Origin: an uncultured Alteromonadaceae bacterium
Lineage (GTDB): Bacteria > Pseudomonadota > Gammaproteobacteria > Enterobacterales > Alteromonadaceae
Direction of reading: 5' to 3'
DNA: 64,000 nucleotides
Assembly (NCBI GenBank): GCA_947503265.1
Contig: CANNDC010000002.1
Location: forward strand, 310,001 to 374,000
This document shows, piece after piece, positions 17,902 to 25,882 of this stretch. Position numbers and translations under genes: made by a program. Position 1 is the first letter of the stretch; every line of letters starts with the position of its first letter. The notes under the pieces were generated by a model. It had not been told where the DNA came from, searched no databases, and saw nothing but the letters and a program-made list of their open reading frames with translations.

Positions 17902-19026
17902 ATGACAAGTCAAGTCGTTATCAGCGGTTCTGGATTATGGACCCCCGAAAATACAATAACAAACCAAGAACTCATTGATAGCTACAATGCTTTCGCTGAA
18001 AAATACAACCAAGAAAACGCCACGGCAATTAACGCGGGCGAACTGGAAGCAAAACCATTCTCAAGTGCTGAATTTGTTGAAAAAGCATCAGGTATCAAAA
18101 GTCGTCATATTTACATAAAAGACGGTGTGTTAGACATCAATAGAATGCGTCCAAAAATACCCGTTCGCAAAGATGATGAAATATCGCATCAGGCTGAAAT
18201 TGCAATCAAAGCAGCAAAACAAGCCATGTTAAACGCCAACAAACAAGCAAAGGATATCGATGCGGTTATCGTTTCATGTGCTTATACACAGCGGTCTTAT
18301 CCCGCTCTTGCCATCGAAGTGCAAAGTGCTTTAGGCATTAAAGGGTTCGGTTTTGATATGCTAGTGGCCTGTTCGGCTGCTACATTTGGTTTGCACAGAG
18401 CCTATGAAATGGTGATGGCAAAGACGGCCAAGTGTGTATTAGTGATCAATCCCGAATTGGTTTCACCACAAATCAACTATACTGAAAGAGATAGCCATTT
18501 TATCTTTGGAGATGTGGCAACTTCTATAGTTATCGAAGATAAAAGCACCGCCAGTTCTGAGCACCAGTTTGACGTATTAAGTACCAAAGCAGTCACCTCT
18601 TACTCGAATAACATTCGTTCTAATTTCGGCTATATCAGTCATGCAGACGATTCAGATCCTTATGCTGCTGACAAGCTATTTCATCAAGAAGGGCGCAAGG
18701 TATTTAAAGAAGTATGCCCCATGGCTGCTGAACATATCGAAGAGCATTTGACTCGGCATAACCTTACCTCCAAAGATGTGAAAAGATGGTGGTTACATCA
18801 AGCAAATGTCAACATGAATACTTTGATAATTAAAAAGTTATTGGGAAGAGAAGCCGACAAAACTGAAGCTCCAATCGTATTGGATACCTATGCAAATACT
18901 GCTTCGGCAGGCTCAATAATCGCATTTAATTTACATCAACAAGACATGCAATCTGGAGATTTTGGTATCATTTGCTCTTTTGGTGCTGGTTACTCCATTG
19001 GTAGCTTAGTTGTTCGAAAGTGCTAA
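17902..19026 (+). CDS. beta-ketoacyl-ACP synthase III-like enzyme
   Basis: Thiolase-fold condensing enzyme of the FabH family, 374 residues (housekeeping FabH has about 320). The catalytic triad is intact: Cys157 in ACSAATFG, His299 in WWLHQAN and Asn332 in YANTASAG. Family members join an acyl-CoA starter to malonyl-ACP or a related acceptor. A roughly 40-residue insertion near residues 30-70 sets it apart from standard FabH. No fab or acpP genes are nearby; it lies 20 bases upstream of prsK. It may be an auxiliary fatty-acid or specialised condensing enzyme; the substrate is unknown. Confidence 0.85.
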   Translation: MTSQVVISGSGLWTPENTITNQELIDSYNAFAEKYNQENATAINAGELEAKPFSSAEFVEKASGIKSRHIYIKDGVLDINRMRPKIPVRKDDEISHQAEIAIKAAKQAMLNANKQAKDIDAVIVSCAYTQRSYPALAIEVQSALGIKGFGFDMLVACSAATFGLHRAYEMVMAKTAKCVLVINPELVSPQINYTERDSHFIFGDVATSIVIEDKSTASSEHQFDVLSTKAVTSYSNNIRSNFGYISHADDSDPYAADKLFHQEGRKVFKEVCPMAAEHIEEHLTRHNLTSKDVKRWWLHQANVNMNTLIIKKLLGREADKTEAPIVLDTYANTASAGSIIAFNLHQQDMQSGDFGIICSFGAGYSIGSLVVRKC

Positions 19027-19046
19027 ATGGCGATAGGTTCAAATAA

Positions 19047-21080
19047 GTGAATAGTGTTATCCCAGATATAGGTTTTATTCTCAGTACATTTGGCTATAGC
19101 TCTCTGCTGTTATTGCTTTTTACCGTGCGAAAACCTGGCTTAGCCAAGTACTTATTGATTTTGGCAACCGCAGCGACGGCGGTATGGTCACTATCTCATG
19201 TCACTATGCTATTCGGCAGCATAGAGATTTCCAATTTATTTCTCCATGACACCCTCAAACAAACTGTTTGGCTAGTTTTTCTTTTGGCGTGTATTCGCGA
19301 CGATTTTAGTAGTATCAGACAAGTATTGGTAAAACCCATTGCATTGGTGATGTTGATAGTACCCGTGTTATCTGTTGTTTTACCTCTTACCATATCACTA
19401 GATATTAAGTGGCTATTCCTCGGTCAGACAGTGATTGCACTGCAAGTTCTGGTAATGCTGGAACTCATTTATCGTCAAGCAGGTGATTCCAAGTGGGCTT
19501 ACAAGCCTCTTATTCTCTTTCTCGGCGCTACCAACCTTTTCGAGTTTGTTACCTTTGCCAATGCCACTATGGTGGGCAGTTTGGAAGTAAATTACATCGC
19601 AGCGAGAGGCTACATCTATGCCGCTTTGTTGCCTTTCTTAGTGTTGGCAATACGCCGGATTAAACACTGGGGAGTAGAAATATTTATTTCCCGCGATGTG
19701 GTACTGCATAGCTCATTGTTGATGGTCGCGGGTGCTTATCTATTCTTAATGGGATTGGTCGGCTACTTCGTTAAATTTATCGGCGGAGAGTGGGGAACAA
19801 CCATTCAAATCGTACTGATAGCCTTGTCAGTTGCACTTTTAATGACGTTATTCTTAACCAATAGTTTTAGAGTCAAGATTCGTATTTTTATCACTAAGCA
19901 TTTTTTCGCAAATCAGTTTGACTACCGAATCGAATGGCTAAAATTAACAGAAGCGTTGCAAGCGAATGAATCAGATTTAAATGATGTTTATCACAGCGCT
20001 CTGAATGGATTGATTCAAGCAATCGAATATGAAAAAGGGATACTTTTAAAGCTTCAAGGAAATAATCTAATTGATAAAGGGAAGATAGGCTACGAGGATA
20101 TTTCCGATAAAGAACGACTGCTGCTTGACGATATTTGCCAGTATTGTTCGACTAAAAATTGGATTGTAGACATAGAAGAGTTGCGTTATAAGCCTTTTGT
20201 TTATGAAGGGTTAAAAGTTAATCATAGCGTACTCAATGAATGTCAATTTCAAATGGTACTGCCAATTTACAAATCAAACCAATTGTGGGGTTTAGCTGCC
20301 GTTAGCACATCCAAAGAAGCCAAACGCCTGAATTGGGAATTAAGAGATTATTTGTCTGCTGTCACTGCTCAAGTTTCCAGTTTTGTTTTTCATCATGAAG
20401 CGGGTAGGGAAGTCGCTGAGAACGCCCAGTTTGCTGCATTCAATCGAATGTCGGCTTTTGTACTCCACGATCTAAAGAATGTTCTCGCTCAGATTGATTT
20501 AATACTTTGTAATGCTGAGCAGCACAAGTCCAACCCAGAATTTATCGACGACACATTCGAAACCTTACAACACACTAAGTCGCGTATGGAGAAAATGCTG
20601 CGGCAGTTGACTGACAAAAATGAAGCTCAGGTCAGTTTGGAAAAAGTTTGTTTGATTTCTGACATCATCCAAGATGTAGTGGACAAAAAGTGTGCTGGAA
20701 ACTTGCCAATACCTAAGTTGTCAGTCAAACAAGAAAAACAACTGGTGATAGATGAGGAAAAGTTCGGTAATGTAATATATCACTTGATTAGTAACGCTCA
20801 GCAAGCAACTCCGGATGACGGTGAAGTTCTTGTAGAGGTAGACGTATCAGAAGATCAAAGGTATGTTTGTATTTCCGTTAAAGATGACGGAGAAGGCATG
20901 AGTGAAGAATTTATTGATACTCGTCTATTCAAACCTTTTGACACAACAAAAGGGAATGCCGGAATGGGAATAGGCGCGTACGATGCGAAAAACTTTGTTG
21001 AGAAAATTGGTGGCATATTGAAGGTCGATAGTAAATTGCATCAAGGCTCAACCTTTACCTTAACTTTACCTGCAGAATGA
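19047..21080 (+). CDS. prsK: PEP-CTERM system sensor histidine kinase PrsK
   Basis: 677-residue membrane histidine kinase. Residues 1-290 hold about eight to nine membrane helices, followed by a GAF-like domain (300-440) and the transmitter module. The phosphorylated histidine is His474 in VLHDLKNVLAQ, and the ATPase carries the N-box LISNAQQAT, the G1 box DDGEGMSEEF and the G2 box GNAGMGIGAYDAK. This architecture and the HDLKN H-box match the XrtA/PEP-CTERM-associated kinase PrsK. It starts at a GTG and is followed 15-25 bases later by its regulator. Exosortase and exopolysaccharide genes of the system are not in the window. Confidence 0.88.
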   Translation: MNSVIPDIGFILSTFGYSSLLLLLFTVRKPGLAKYLLILATAATAVWSLSHVTMLFGSIEISNLFLHDTLKQTVWLVFLLACIRDDFSSIRQVLVKPIALVMLIVPVLSVVLPLTISLDIKWLFLGQTVIALQVLVMLELIYRQAGDSKWAYKPLILFLGATNLFEFVTFANATMVGSLEVNYIAARGYIYAALLPFLVLAIRRIKHWGVEIFISRDVVLHSSLLMVAGAYLFLMGLVGYFVKFIGGEWGTTIQIVLIALSVALLMTLFLTNSFRVKIRIFITKHFFANQFDYRIEWLKLTEALQANESDLNDVYHSALNGLIQAIEYEKGILLKLQGNNLIDKGKIGYEDISDKERLLLDDICQYCSTKNWIVDIEELRYKPFVYEGLKVNHSVLNECQFQMVLPIYKSNQLWGLAAVSTSKEAKRLNWELRDYLSAVTAQVSSFVFHHEAGREVAENAQFAAFNRMSAFVLHDLKNVLAQIDLILCNAEQHKSNPEFIDDTFETLQHTKSRMEKMLRQLTDKNEAQVSLEKVCLISDIIQDVVDKKCAGNLPIPKLSVKQEKQLVIDEEKFGNVIYHLISNAQQATPDDGEVLVEVDVSEDQRYVCISVKDDGEGMSEEFIDTRLFKPFDTTKGNAGMGIGAYDAKNFVEKIGGILKVDSKLHQGSTFTLTLPAE

Positions 21081-21098
21081 CAGTATTAATGGGATTTG

Positions 21099-22463
21099 GT
21101 GTACGTGGATAAAATTTTAGTAGTTGACGACGATTTAGGCATCCAAAAACAGTTGAAATGGAGCTTCAATGACCACGAAGTCGTATTTGCAGAAGATCGA
21201 CAATCTGCAATAGCACAATTGAGAAGGCATGAGCCTAGTGTAGTTACTCTCGATCTCGGTCTTCCACCAGACCCAGCCAATGCGTCCGAAGGACTAAAAG
21301 CACTGGATGAAATTCTGGCTTTAGCACCTCAAACAAAAGTGATTGTTGTTACTGGCAATAACGACAAAGAAAATGCGTTAAAAGCCATTGCATCAGGTGC
21401 CTACGATTTTTACCAAAAGCCAATCGATTCAGACACAATTCAAATTTTGGTGAATCGAGCATCCAACCTCTACGAGTTAGAAAAAGAGAATCGCCAATTA
21501 GCTAAATCATCATCGTCGATGAGTAAAATAATTGGTAATAGTGAAAGTATTCAACAGGTTAGCCGTAAAGCAGAAAAAATCGCTCAAACCGATATTAGCA
21601 CTTTGTTGTTAGGTGAGAGTGGTACGGGTAAAGAGGTGTTTGCTCGCAGCATCCATGACCATAGCTTGCGCAGCGACAAGGCATTTGTTGCCATAAACTG
21701 TGCCTCTATCCCTGAAAATTTGCTGGAAAGTGAACTCTTTGGCTATGAAAAAGGAGCTTTTACTGGCGCCAACAAGACGACCTTGGGGAAGATAGAAACG
21801 GCTCAAGGTGGAACACTTTTTCTAGATGAAATTGGAGATATGCCACTTGGTCTGCAAGCAAAAATGTTACGTTTTCTTCAGGAACGCGTTATCGAGCGTG
21901 TTGGCGGTCGAAACGAAATTCCAGTAGACATTCGCGTCATATGTGCAACCCATAGAGATCTCCAAGCTATGGTTGTTGAACAAACGTTTAGGGAAGATTT
22001 GTTTTATCGGGTGGGCGAAATTTGTATTAATATCCCGCCTCTAAGGGACCGAGACAATGATGTAGTCTTGCTAGCCAGAACATTTTTAAATCAATACAAC
22101 GAAGAGTTCAATACCAAGGTAAAAGGCTTTAGCGATGGTGCGATTCAAGCCATGTTACAACACCCTTGGAAAGGGAATATACGAGAGCTGCAAAACAAGC
22201 TTAAATCAGCTGTGATCTTAGCTGAAGGTAGTTCAATCCAAGCGGATGATTTAGGGTTGATATGTAAAGATGAAGGCACTGTGTCTGAAAGCTTGAACCT
22301 TCGCGAAGTGCGAGAACTAGCCGAGAGTCGCGCAATCAGACGAGCTTACCATCAGTCAGAGAAAAATATGTCTCGAACAGCTGAGTTACTCGGTGTGACT
22401 CGCCCAACACTCTACTCATTGATCGACAAGTATCATCTAGATGATGTAAAAACAGGTGCCTAA
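21099..22463 (+). CDS. prsR: PEP-CTERM-box response regulator PrsR (sigma-54 activator)
   Basis: NtrC-type activator expected to receive phosphate from PrsK and drive sigma-54 promoters of exopolysaccharide/PEP-CTERM genes. Domains in order: receiver (LVVDDDLGIQKQLKWSF, with acceptor Asp in VVTLDLGLPP), AAA+ sigma-54 domain (Walker A GESGTGKE, loop ELFGYEKGAFTGA, Walker B GGTLFLDEIGD), and a Fis-type helix-turn-helix at the end (SRTAELLGVTRPTLYSLI). Start is ambiguous: TTG 21096, GTG 21099 or GTG 21105 are all in frame, and GGGA at 21091 fits 21099 best. Confidence 0.9.
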   Translation: MYVDKILVVDDDLGIQKQLKWSFNDHEVVFAEDRQSAIAQLRRHEPSVVTLDLGLPPDPANASEGLKALDEILALAPQTKVIVVTGNNDKENALKAIASGAYDFYQKPIDSDTIQILVNRASNLYELEKENRQLAKSSSSMSKIIGNSESIQQVSRKAEKIAQTDISTLLLGESGTGKEVFARSIHDHSLRSDKAFVAINCASIPENLLESELFGYEKGAFTGANKTTLGKIETAQGGTLFLDEIGDMPLGLQAKMLRFLQERVIERVGGRNEIPVDIRVICATHRDLQAMVVEQTFREDLFYRVGEICINIPPLRDRDNDVVLLARTFLNQYNEEFNTKVKGFSDGAIQAMLQHPWKGNIRELQNKLKSAVILAEGSSIQADDLGLICKDEGTVSESLNLREVRELAESRAIRRAYHQSEKNMSRTAELLGVTRPTLYSLIDKYHLDDVKTGA

Positions 22464-22470
22464 GCAGTAA

Positions 22471-22573
22471 TAGCCTGAGTTATATTAGCCCAAGCTTCTT
22501 TGCCTAAGTTTATTAGCTTAAGCCGCATTGGCCCGAGCTGATTTGGAGCCAAAGTTGTTCTAGCCCATAATGG
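22471..22573. repeat. degenerate ~15-bp tandem repeat downstream of prsR
   Basis: About seven imperfect units of 14-17 bases follow the prsR stop, each built on TAGCC..AGYT..TT: for example TAGCCTGAGTTATAT, TAGCCCAAGCTTCTT, TGCCTAAGTTTATT and TGGCCCGAGCTGATT. Units carry both substitutions and 1-2-base length changes, so the array is old. It does not code for anything recognisable. Confidence 0.6.
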
Positions 22574-22775
22574 TTTGGTGGCTATGCCGTTTAGCGAAAC
22601 TAGCTTGCTCAAAGCTGTCAATTACGTAACTGCCACTCATGTTTTTCGAAGATTGAGGGTTAAGCCAAATCATCTGCAAACTGAGCTACCAATCTTTGAC
22701 AAGGATGAATTTGCTAGCAACGCACACTCATCAACTCATTGACCTTTCGTGTCGACAACTATTTCGAGTATAGAA

Positions 22776-23147
22776 TTAATTTTTGTTCTCATAAACACTA
22801 ATTAATTTGTACAAAATTGCTGAAAATACAATCCCCAGAAAAATTCCAACAATATCTTTGATATCAAACGTTCCTGTGTGTAGTAACGGTTGAAGAAATT
22901 CGTACGCCACGCATCCTATACAGGCCAACGATAAAGTATAAAAGCAAGAACGATTCTGTTCTAATATAAAAGTCAGAAACACGGCTGAGATTGCCCCAAA
23001 AAAGCTTACTCCAGAAGTTGCTATACCAAAGTCACTCAATCCAACAGAGTAAGCCCAAGGTCTGTAAACCTCACTCAAAATGACACATGTCAAGGTTGAA
23101 ATGATAAGTACAACGTAATACATACCTTTACGAGTCTTAATACTCAA
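22776..23147 (-). CDS. small four-helix membrane protein, VanZ-like
   Basis: 123 residues with four predicted membrane helices (about residues 10-28, 44-62, 66-84, 95-115). The stretch YEFLQPLLHTGTFDIKDIVG, followed by a small glycine-containing helix, matches the EFLQ...FDI.D....LG pattern of VanZ-like proteins. The start is a TTG preceded by a strong AGAGGAAAG; an ATG eight codons later lacks spacing. It lies 115 bases downstream of the double-glycine peptide gene on the same strand, the position expected for an immunity protein; that role is inference. Nothing upstream or downstream suggests cell-wall or antibiotic resistance function. Confidence 0.65.
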   Translation of the reverse strand: MSIKTRKGMYYVVLIISTLTCVILSEVYRPWAYSVGLSDFGIATSGVSFFGAISAVFLTFILEQNRSCFYTLSLACIGCVAYEFLQPLLHTGTFDIKDIVGIFLGIVFSAILYKLISVYENKN

Positions 23148-23262
23148 ACTTTCCTCTCAATTCACAAACCAATTTCAAAACTAAAAGATATTTGACATTC
23201 TTCAATTTTAAAGGGAAAGATTAACTTCATTGAATACAGCCCTTTGGAGTAGTTACCAAGTG

Positions 23263-23484
23263 TTACTCAGACTTCTCAAGTTCCCTGTGACGATTTGTCA
23301 CTCTTCGTTGACGATTCATTTGCCCACCTGAACTTACTCTTCCAGAACCTTCAAGTGCGGCTCTGACAGTTACTTTCATGAGATCATACGCGACTCCTCC
23401 GGCTATAAATCTTCCGAGAGTGGCTATCACAGGTGCTACTCCACCCCTTACATCTTGGATTTCTTCAACTCTTAATTCTTTCAT
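23263..23484 (-). CDS. double-glycine-leader peptide, bacteriocin/microcin-like
   Basis: 73 residues. The N-terminus MKELRVEEIQDVRGG has the form of a GG leader cut by a peptidase-containing ABC transporter: hydrophobic residues at the right spacing, an acidic pair and a terminal Gly-Gly. The predicted core of 58 residues begins VAPVIATLGRFIAGGVAYD, with the small-residue and GxxxG-like character of class II bacteriocins, and ends in a basic, hydrophilic tail (RQRRVTNRHRELEKSE). AGGAATT precedes the ATG. It has no cysteines, so it is not a lanthipeptide or disulphide microcin. No dedicated exporter is adjacent; one elsewhere in the genome would be needed. Confidence 0.7.
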   Translation of the reverse strand: MKELRVEEIQDVRGGVAPVIATLGRFIAGGVAYDLMKVTVRAALEGSGRVSSGGQMNRQRRVTNRHRELEKSE

Positions 23485-23601
23485 AATTCCTATCCTTGGG
23501 ATGTGTTTAACTTTCTATGTTTAAATAAGGCCAAAAAGGCTCTACAAAAATTCGAACAACTAGTCAAGAAGACTGCGTTTTTCGAACATCTGGTTGGGAG
23601 C

Positions 23602-23624
23602 TAAATCGTGGCGTTTACGATTTA
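23602..23624. repeat. short inverted repeat beside the IS remnant
   Basis: TAAATCGT and ACGATTTA form a perfect 8-bp inverted repeat with a 7-base loop, at the 3' edge of the ISAs1 remnant. No T-tract. It may be a leftover of the element end or a weak hairpin. Confidence 0.3.
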
Positions 23625-23631
23625 TCTCCTA

Positions 23632-23895
23632 TTAGCAGTATGGTAAAAGCAAGTTTGCCTGACAAGTGCAGTTTTTAAAGTGGTCGTGTTTTGGTTTCCT
23701 GCTGCAATACTGTAAATACCTCTGTAACCAATCCAACTTGGCTAGGCCAAAGTTTTCAATACCTTCCCAGCTCTCAGCTCCTGACATTACAGCACAGACA
23801 AACGAAAAGAGAATATCGATTAGCTAATGCTTTTTACAGCAGTTAATACGCTGATCTTCGATGACTGATAAGTGAGTAATAAGGTTATCTATCAT
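23632..23895 (-). pseudogene. ISAs1-family transposase, N-terminal remnant
   Basis: Reading from an ATG on the minus strand gives MIDNLITHLSVIEDQR, the usual opening of ISAs1/H-repeat transposases. An in-frame stop at codon 24 follows, then ILFSFVCAVMSGAESWEGIE and FGLAKLDWLQRYL, the conserved DDE_Tnp_1-associated domain. Similarity fades after KPKHDHFKNC (family: HDT/HDTF) and the frame closes soon after. No DDE catalytic domain, terminal repeats or target duplication are visible. It is a decayed remnant with roughly the first 80 residues left. Confidence 0.75.
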
Positions 23896-23969
23896 AACGA
23901 GAAACCATAATTTAATTTCTCGATCTGATCAAACTGCCACCATTTAGTTCAAATTTAAATGATCTTGTC

Positions 23970-23983
23970 CTGAGCTTGCTCAG
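23970..23983. promoter_or_regulatory. palindrome upstream of the acetyl-xylan-esterase-like gene
   Basis: CTGAGC TT GCTCAG is a perfect hyphenated palindrome 71-84 bases before the start codon. It could be an operator, but there is no supporting match to a known site. Apart from this and the IS remnant, the roughly 570 bases between the GG peptide and the esterase hold nothing recognised. Confidence 0.25.
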
Positions 23984-24053
23984 AGTGTAGCTTTTGTCAG
24001 ACATATTGGTAGTATATTGATGATTGTTTAATGTTTCTTAAAGTGGTGCGTGA

Positions 24054-25004
24054 ATGAAAAAAACTTCCATTGTTGCGCGGGATCCTTATGGAAGTTTTCC
24101 TTTAGATGGGCTGTTGCAAATAACCTCGCCAAGAGAGCCAAAAGACTTTGATAGTTTTTGGCAACAGGCTTACCAACAAGCTCTTGGCATTCCATTAAAT
24201 TACCATTTGAAAGATACTGGCTATCAGCAAAACGGCTGGTCGTTGTTTGATTTATCTTTTCAATCGACTGACTCCATCTGGATTGGCGGATGGTTGCTCG
24301 TTCCTACCTCTGGTGTGGTAAAAAATGTGCTTGTTATCGGTCACGGATATAGCGGACGAGAGGGGCCCGATTTTGACTTGCCTTTCAACGATGCGGTGCT
24401 TTATTTTCCCTGTTGCCGGGGCATATCTAAAAGTGCAATGCAGCCCTTTTCAAGTGATCCATACTGGCACGTAGTTCACAATATTGACAAAAAGCATAAG
24501 TATATTATTCGTGGATGTGTGGAAGATATTTGGTTATCGGTCTCAGTATTAGCCCATTTATATCCAGAGTTTTCTACCCATATTGGACTATTGGGTATCA
24601 GTTTTAGCGGCGGGGTAGGGACCTTAGCGGTCGCCTTCGACAAGCGCATAGCCAAAGCGCATTTTAATGTTCCAACTTTTGGTCATTATGCATTAAGGCT
24701 TAAATTTTGTACTCAAGGTAGTGGTCGGTCGGTGCAAGATTTCTATCGTAAAGCGCCTTATACCTTGCTACGTACCCTACCTTACTTCGATGCATCGTTA
24801 GCGGCGAAAAGAGTAAGGGTTCCGGTGCATTTTGCTTTGGCTTTGAGAGACCCAGTGGTTACACCGCCAGGACAATTTTCTATTTACAATCAAATAACCA
24901 GTGATAAAAAACTATTTGTGTTAGAGGCTGGACATGATGTTTATCCCAATATGCAAGTGCAGCAACAAGCATTGCTCAATGAATTGCAAACTTTTTTTAG
25001 TTAG
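24054..25004 (+). CDS. alpha/beta hydrolase, acetyl-xylan-esterase (AXE1/CE7)-like
   Basis: 316 residues. The probable triad is Ser183 in GISFSGG (nucleophile elbow with Ser in place of the last elbow Gly), Asp266 in ALRDPVVTP and His294 in EAGHD. The segment RGCVEDIWLSV before the elbow and PREPKDFDSFW near the start also fit the AXE1 family, which removes acetyl groups from sugars or antibiotics such as cephalosporin C. No signal peptide, so it is probably cytoplasmic. It is 17 bases upstream of a second esterase, and the pair look like an operon. Substrate unknown. Confidence 0.8.
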   Translation: MKKTSIVARDPYGSFPLDGLLQITSPREPKDFDSFWQQAYQQALGIPLNYHLKDTGYQQNGWSLFDLSFQSTDSIWIGGWLLVPTSGVVKNVLVIGHGYSGREGPDFDLPFNDAVLYFPCCRGISKSAMQPFSSDPYWHVVHNIDKKHKYIIRGCVEDIWLSVSVLAHLYPEFSTHIGLLGISFSGGVGTLAVAFDKRIAKAHFNVPTFGHYALRLKFCTQGSGRSVQDFYRKAPYTLLRTLPYFDASLAAKRVRVPVHFALALRDPVVTPPGQFSIYNQITSDKKLFVLEAGHDVYPNMQVQQQALLNELQTFFS

Positions 25005-25021
25005 TCACTCTAGAGAAACCC

Positions 25022-25750
25022 ATGAAGCGTGAGTATCACAAGTGGTGGAGCCCTCGTTTAGAGCGAGATATGGAGCTATTGGTGTTCGGTCACGGTGGCG
25101 CCAAGATGCTGGTGTTTCCTACTCGTTATGCGCGGTTTTATGAATACGAAAATATGCGGGTGATAGAACAACTTCGAGGTAAAATCGAAGCAGGGCATCT
25201 TCAAGTCTATTGTGTGGATAGTATCGACGGCGAGAGTTTGTATTGTAAGGGGGCCGATCCCTATTGGCGGATCTTACGCCATATCCAATACGAAGAATAC
25301 ATCTTAAATGAAGTCATGCCATTGATGTCTATGCTCAATAATCATCCTTGTACTATAAGTCATGGTTGCAGTTTAGGCGCTTATCATGCAGCTAATATAG
25401 CCTTTCGTCATCCTCACCTCTTTAAAAAACTGTGCGCCTTTAGCGGCCGGTTTGATTTAACCTTACAAGTTGAACATTTTTCTAATTTGTTTTCGGGTTT
25501 TTACAATCAAGATATTTATTACCATACCCCTAGTCATTTTTTATCTGGGCTTACCTGCAAAGATAAATTAAATGCTTTGCGGGAGATGGATATTGTTATG
25601 GTGATCGGTAAAAAAGATCCCTTTCTAGATAACAACTTGCATATGAGTCAGCTGTTGCGAGAAAAGGGCATCGAGCATCAATTACATTTATGGGAAGAGC
25701 GAGCTCATCGTGGCTACTATTGGCGAAGAATGGCGAGAATTTATATTTAA
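25022..25750 (+). CDS. esterase-D/PHB-depolymerase-like hydrolase
   Basis: 242 residues of the putative esterase family (Pfam PF00756 type). The nucleophile is Ser117 in GCSLGAYHA, with likely partners Asp199 (IGKKDPFLDN) and His229 (ERAHRGYYW). The N-terminus MKREYHKWWSPRLERDMELL is a beta-strand start without a signal peptide. Second gene of a two-gene unit with the AXE1-like enzyme. Its stop is followed in the same frame by a gene remnant. Confidence 0.8.
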   Translation: MKREYHKWWSPRLERDMELLVFGHGGAKMLVFPTRYARFYEYENMRVIEQLRGKIEAGHLQVYCVDSIDGESLYCKGADPYWRILRHIQYEEYILNEVMPLMSMLNNHPCTISHGCSLGAYHAANIAFRHPHLFKKLCAFSGRFDLTLQVEHFSNLFSGFYNQDIYYHTPSHFLSGLTCKDKLNALREMDIVMVIGKKDPFLDNNLHMSQLLREKGIEHQLHLWEERAHRGYYWRRMARIYI

Positions 25751-25882
25751 CACAATGACTTCATTGAGCTTGCTTTCACTGAAGCTGAAGGCGGTTTTCA
25801 AACTGTAAACGGTTATTACGTTATTAGAGCTAGAGCGATTTTAGGACGTTCTGCTTCATTGGAACTTAGATATCAATTCTAA
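25751..25882 (+). pseudogene. 3' remnant of an outer-membrane beta-barrel-like gene
   Basis: Directly after the esterase stop, and in the same frame, 43 codons are open: HNDFIELAFTEAEGGF, then YYVIRARAILGRSASLELRY, ending in Gln-Phe before TAA. The alternating pattern and the terminal Phe are the hallmark of an outer-membrane protein's last strand. There is no start codon of its own and no upstream barrel. It overlaps the stop of the convergent amidase by 4 bases. Interpreted as a tail left by deletion. Confidence 0.5.

Noticed and set aside
22584..22742. 52-residue frame beginning MPFSETSLLKAVNYVT
   Set aside because: No ribosome site, no recognisable domain, and it follows an array of degenerate repeats; kept out as unsupported.
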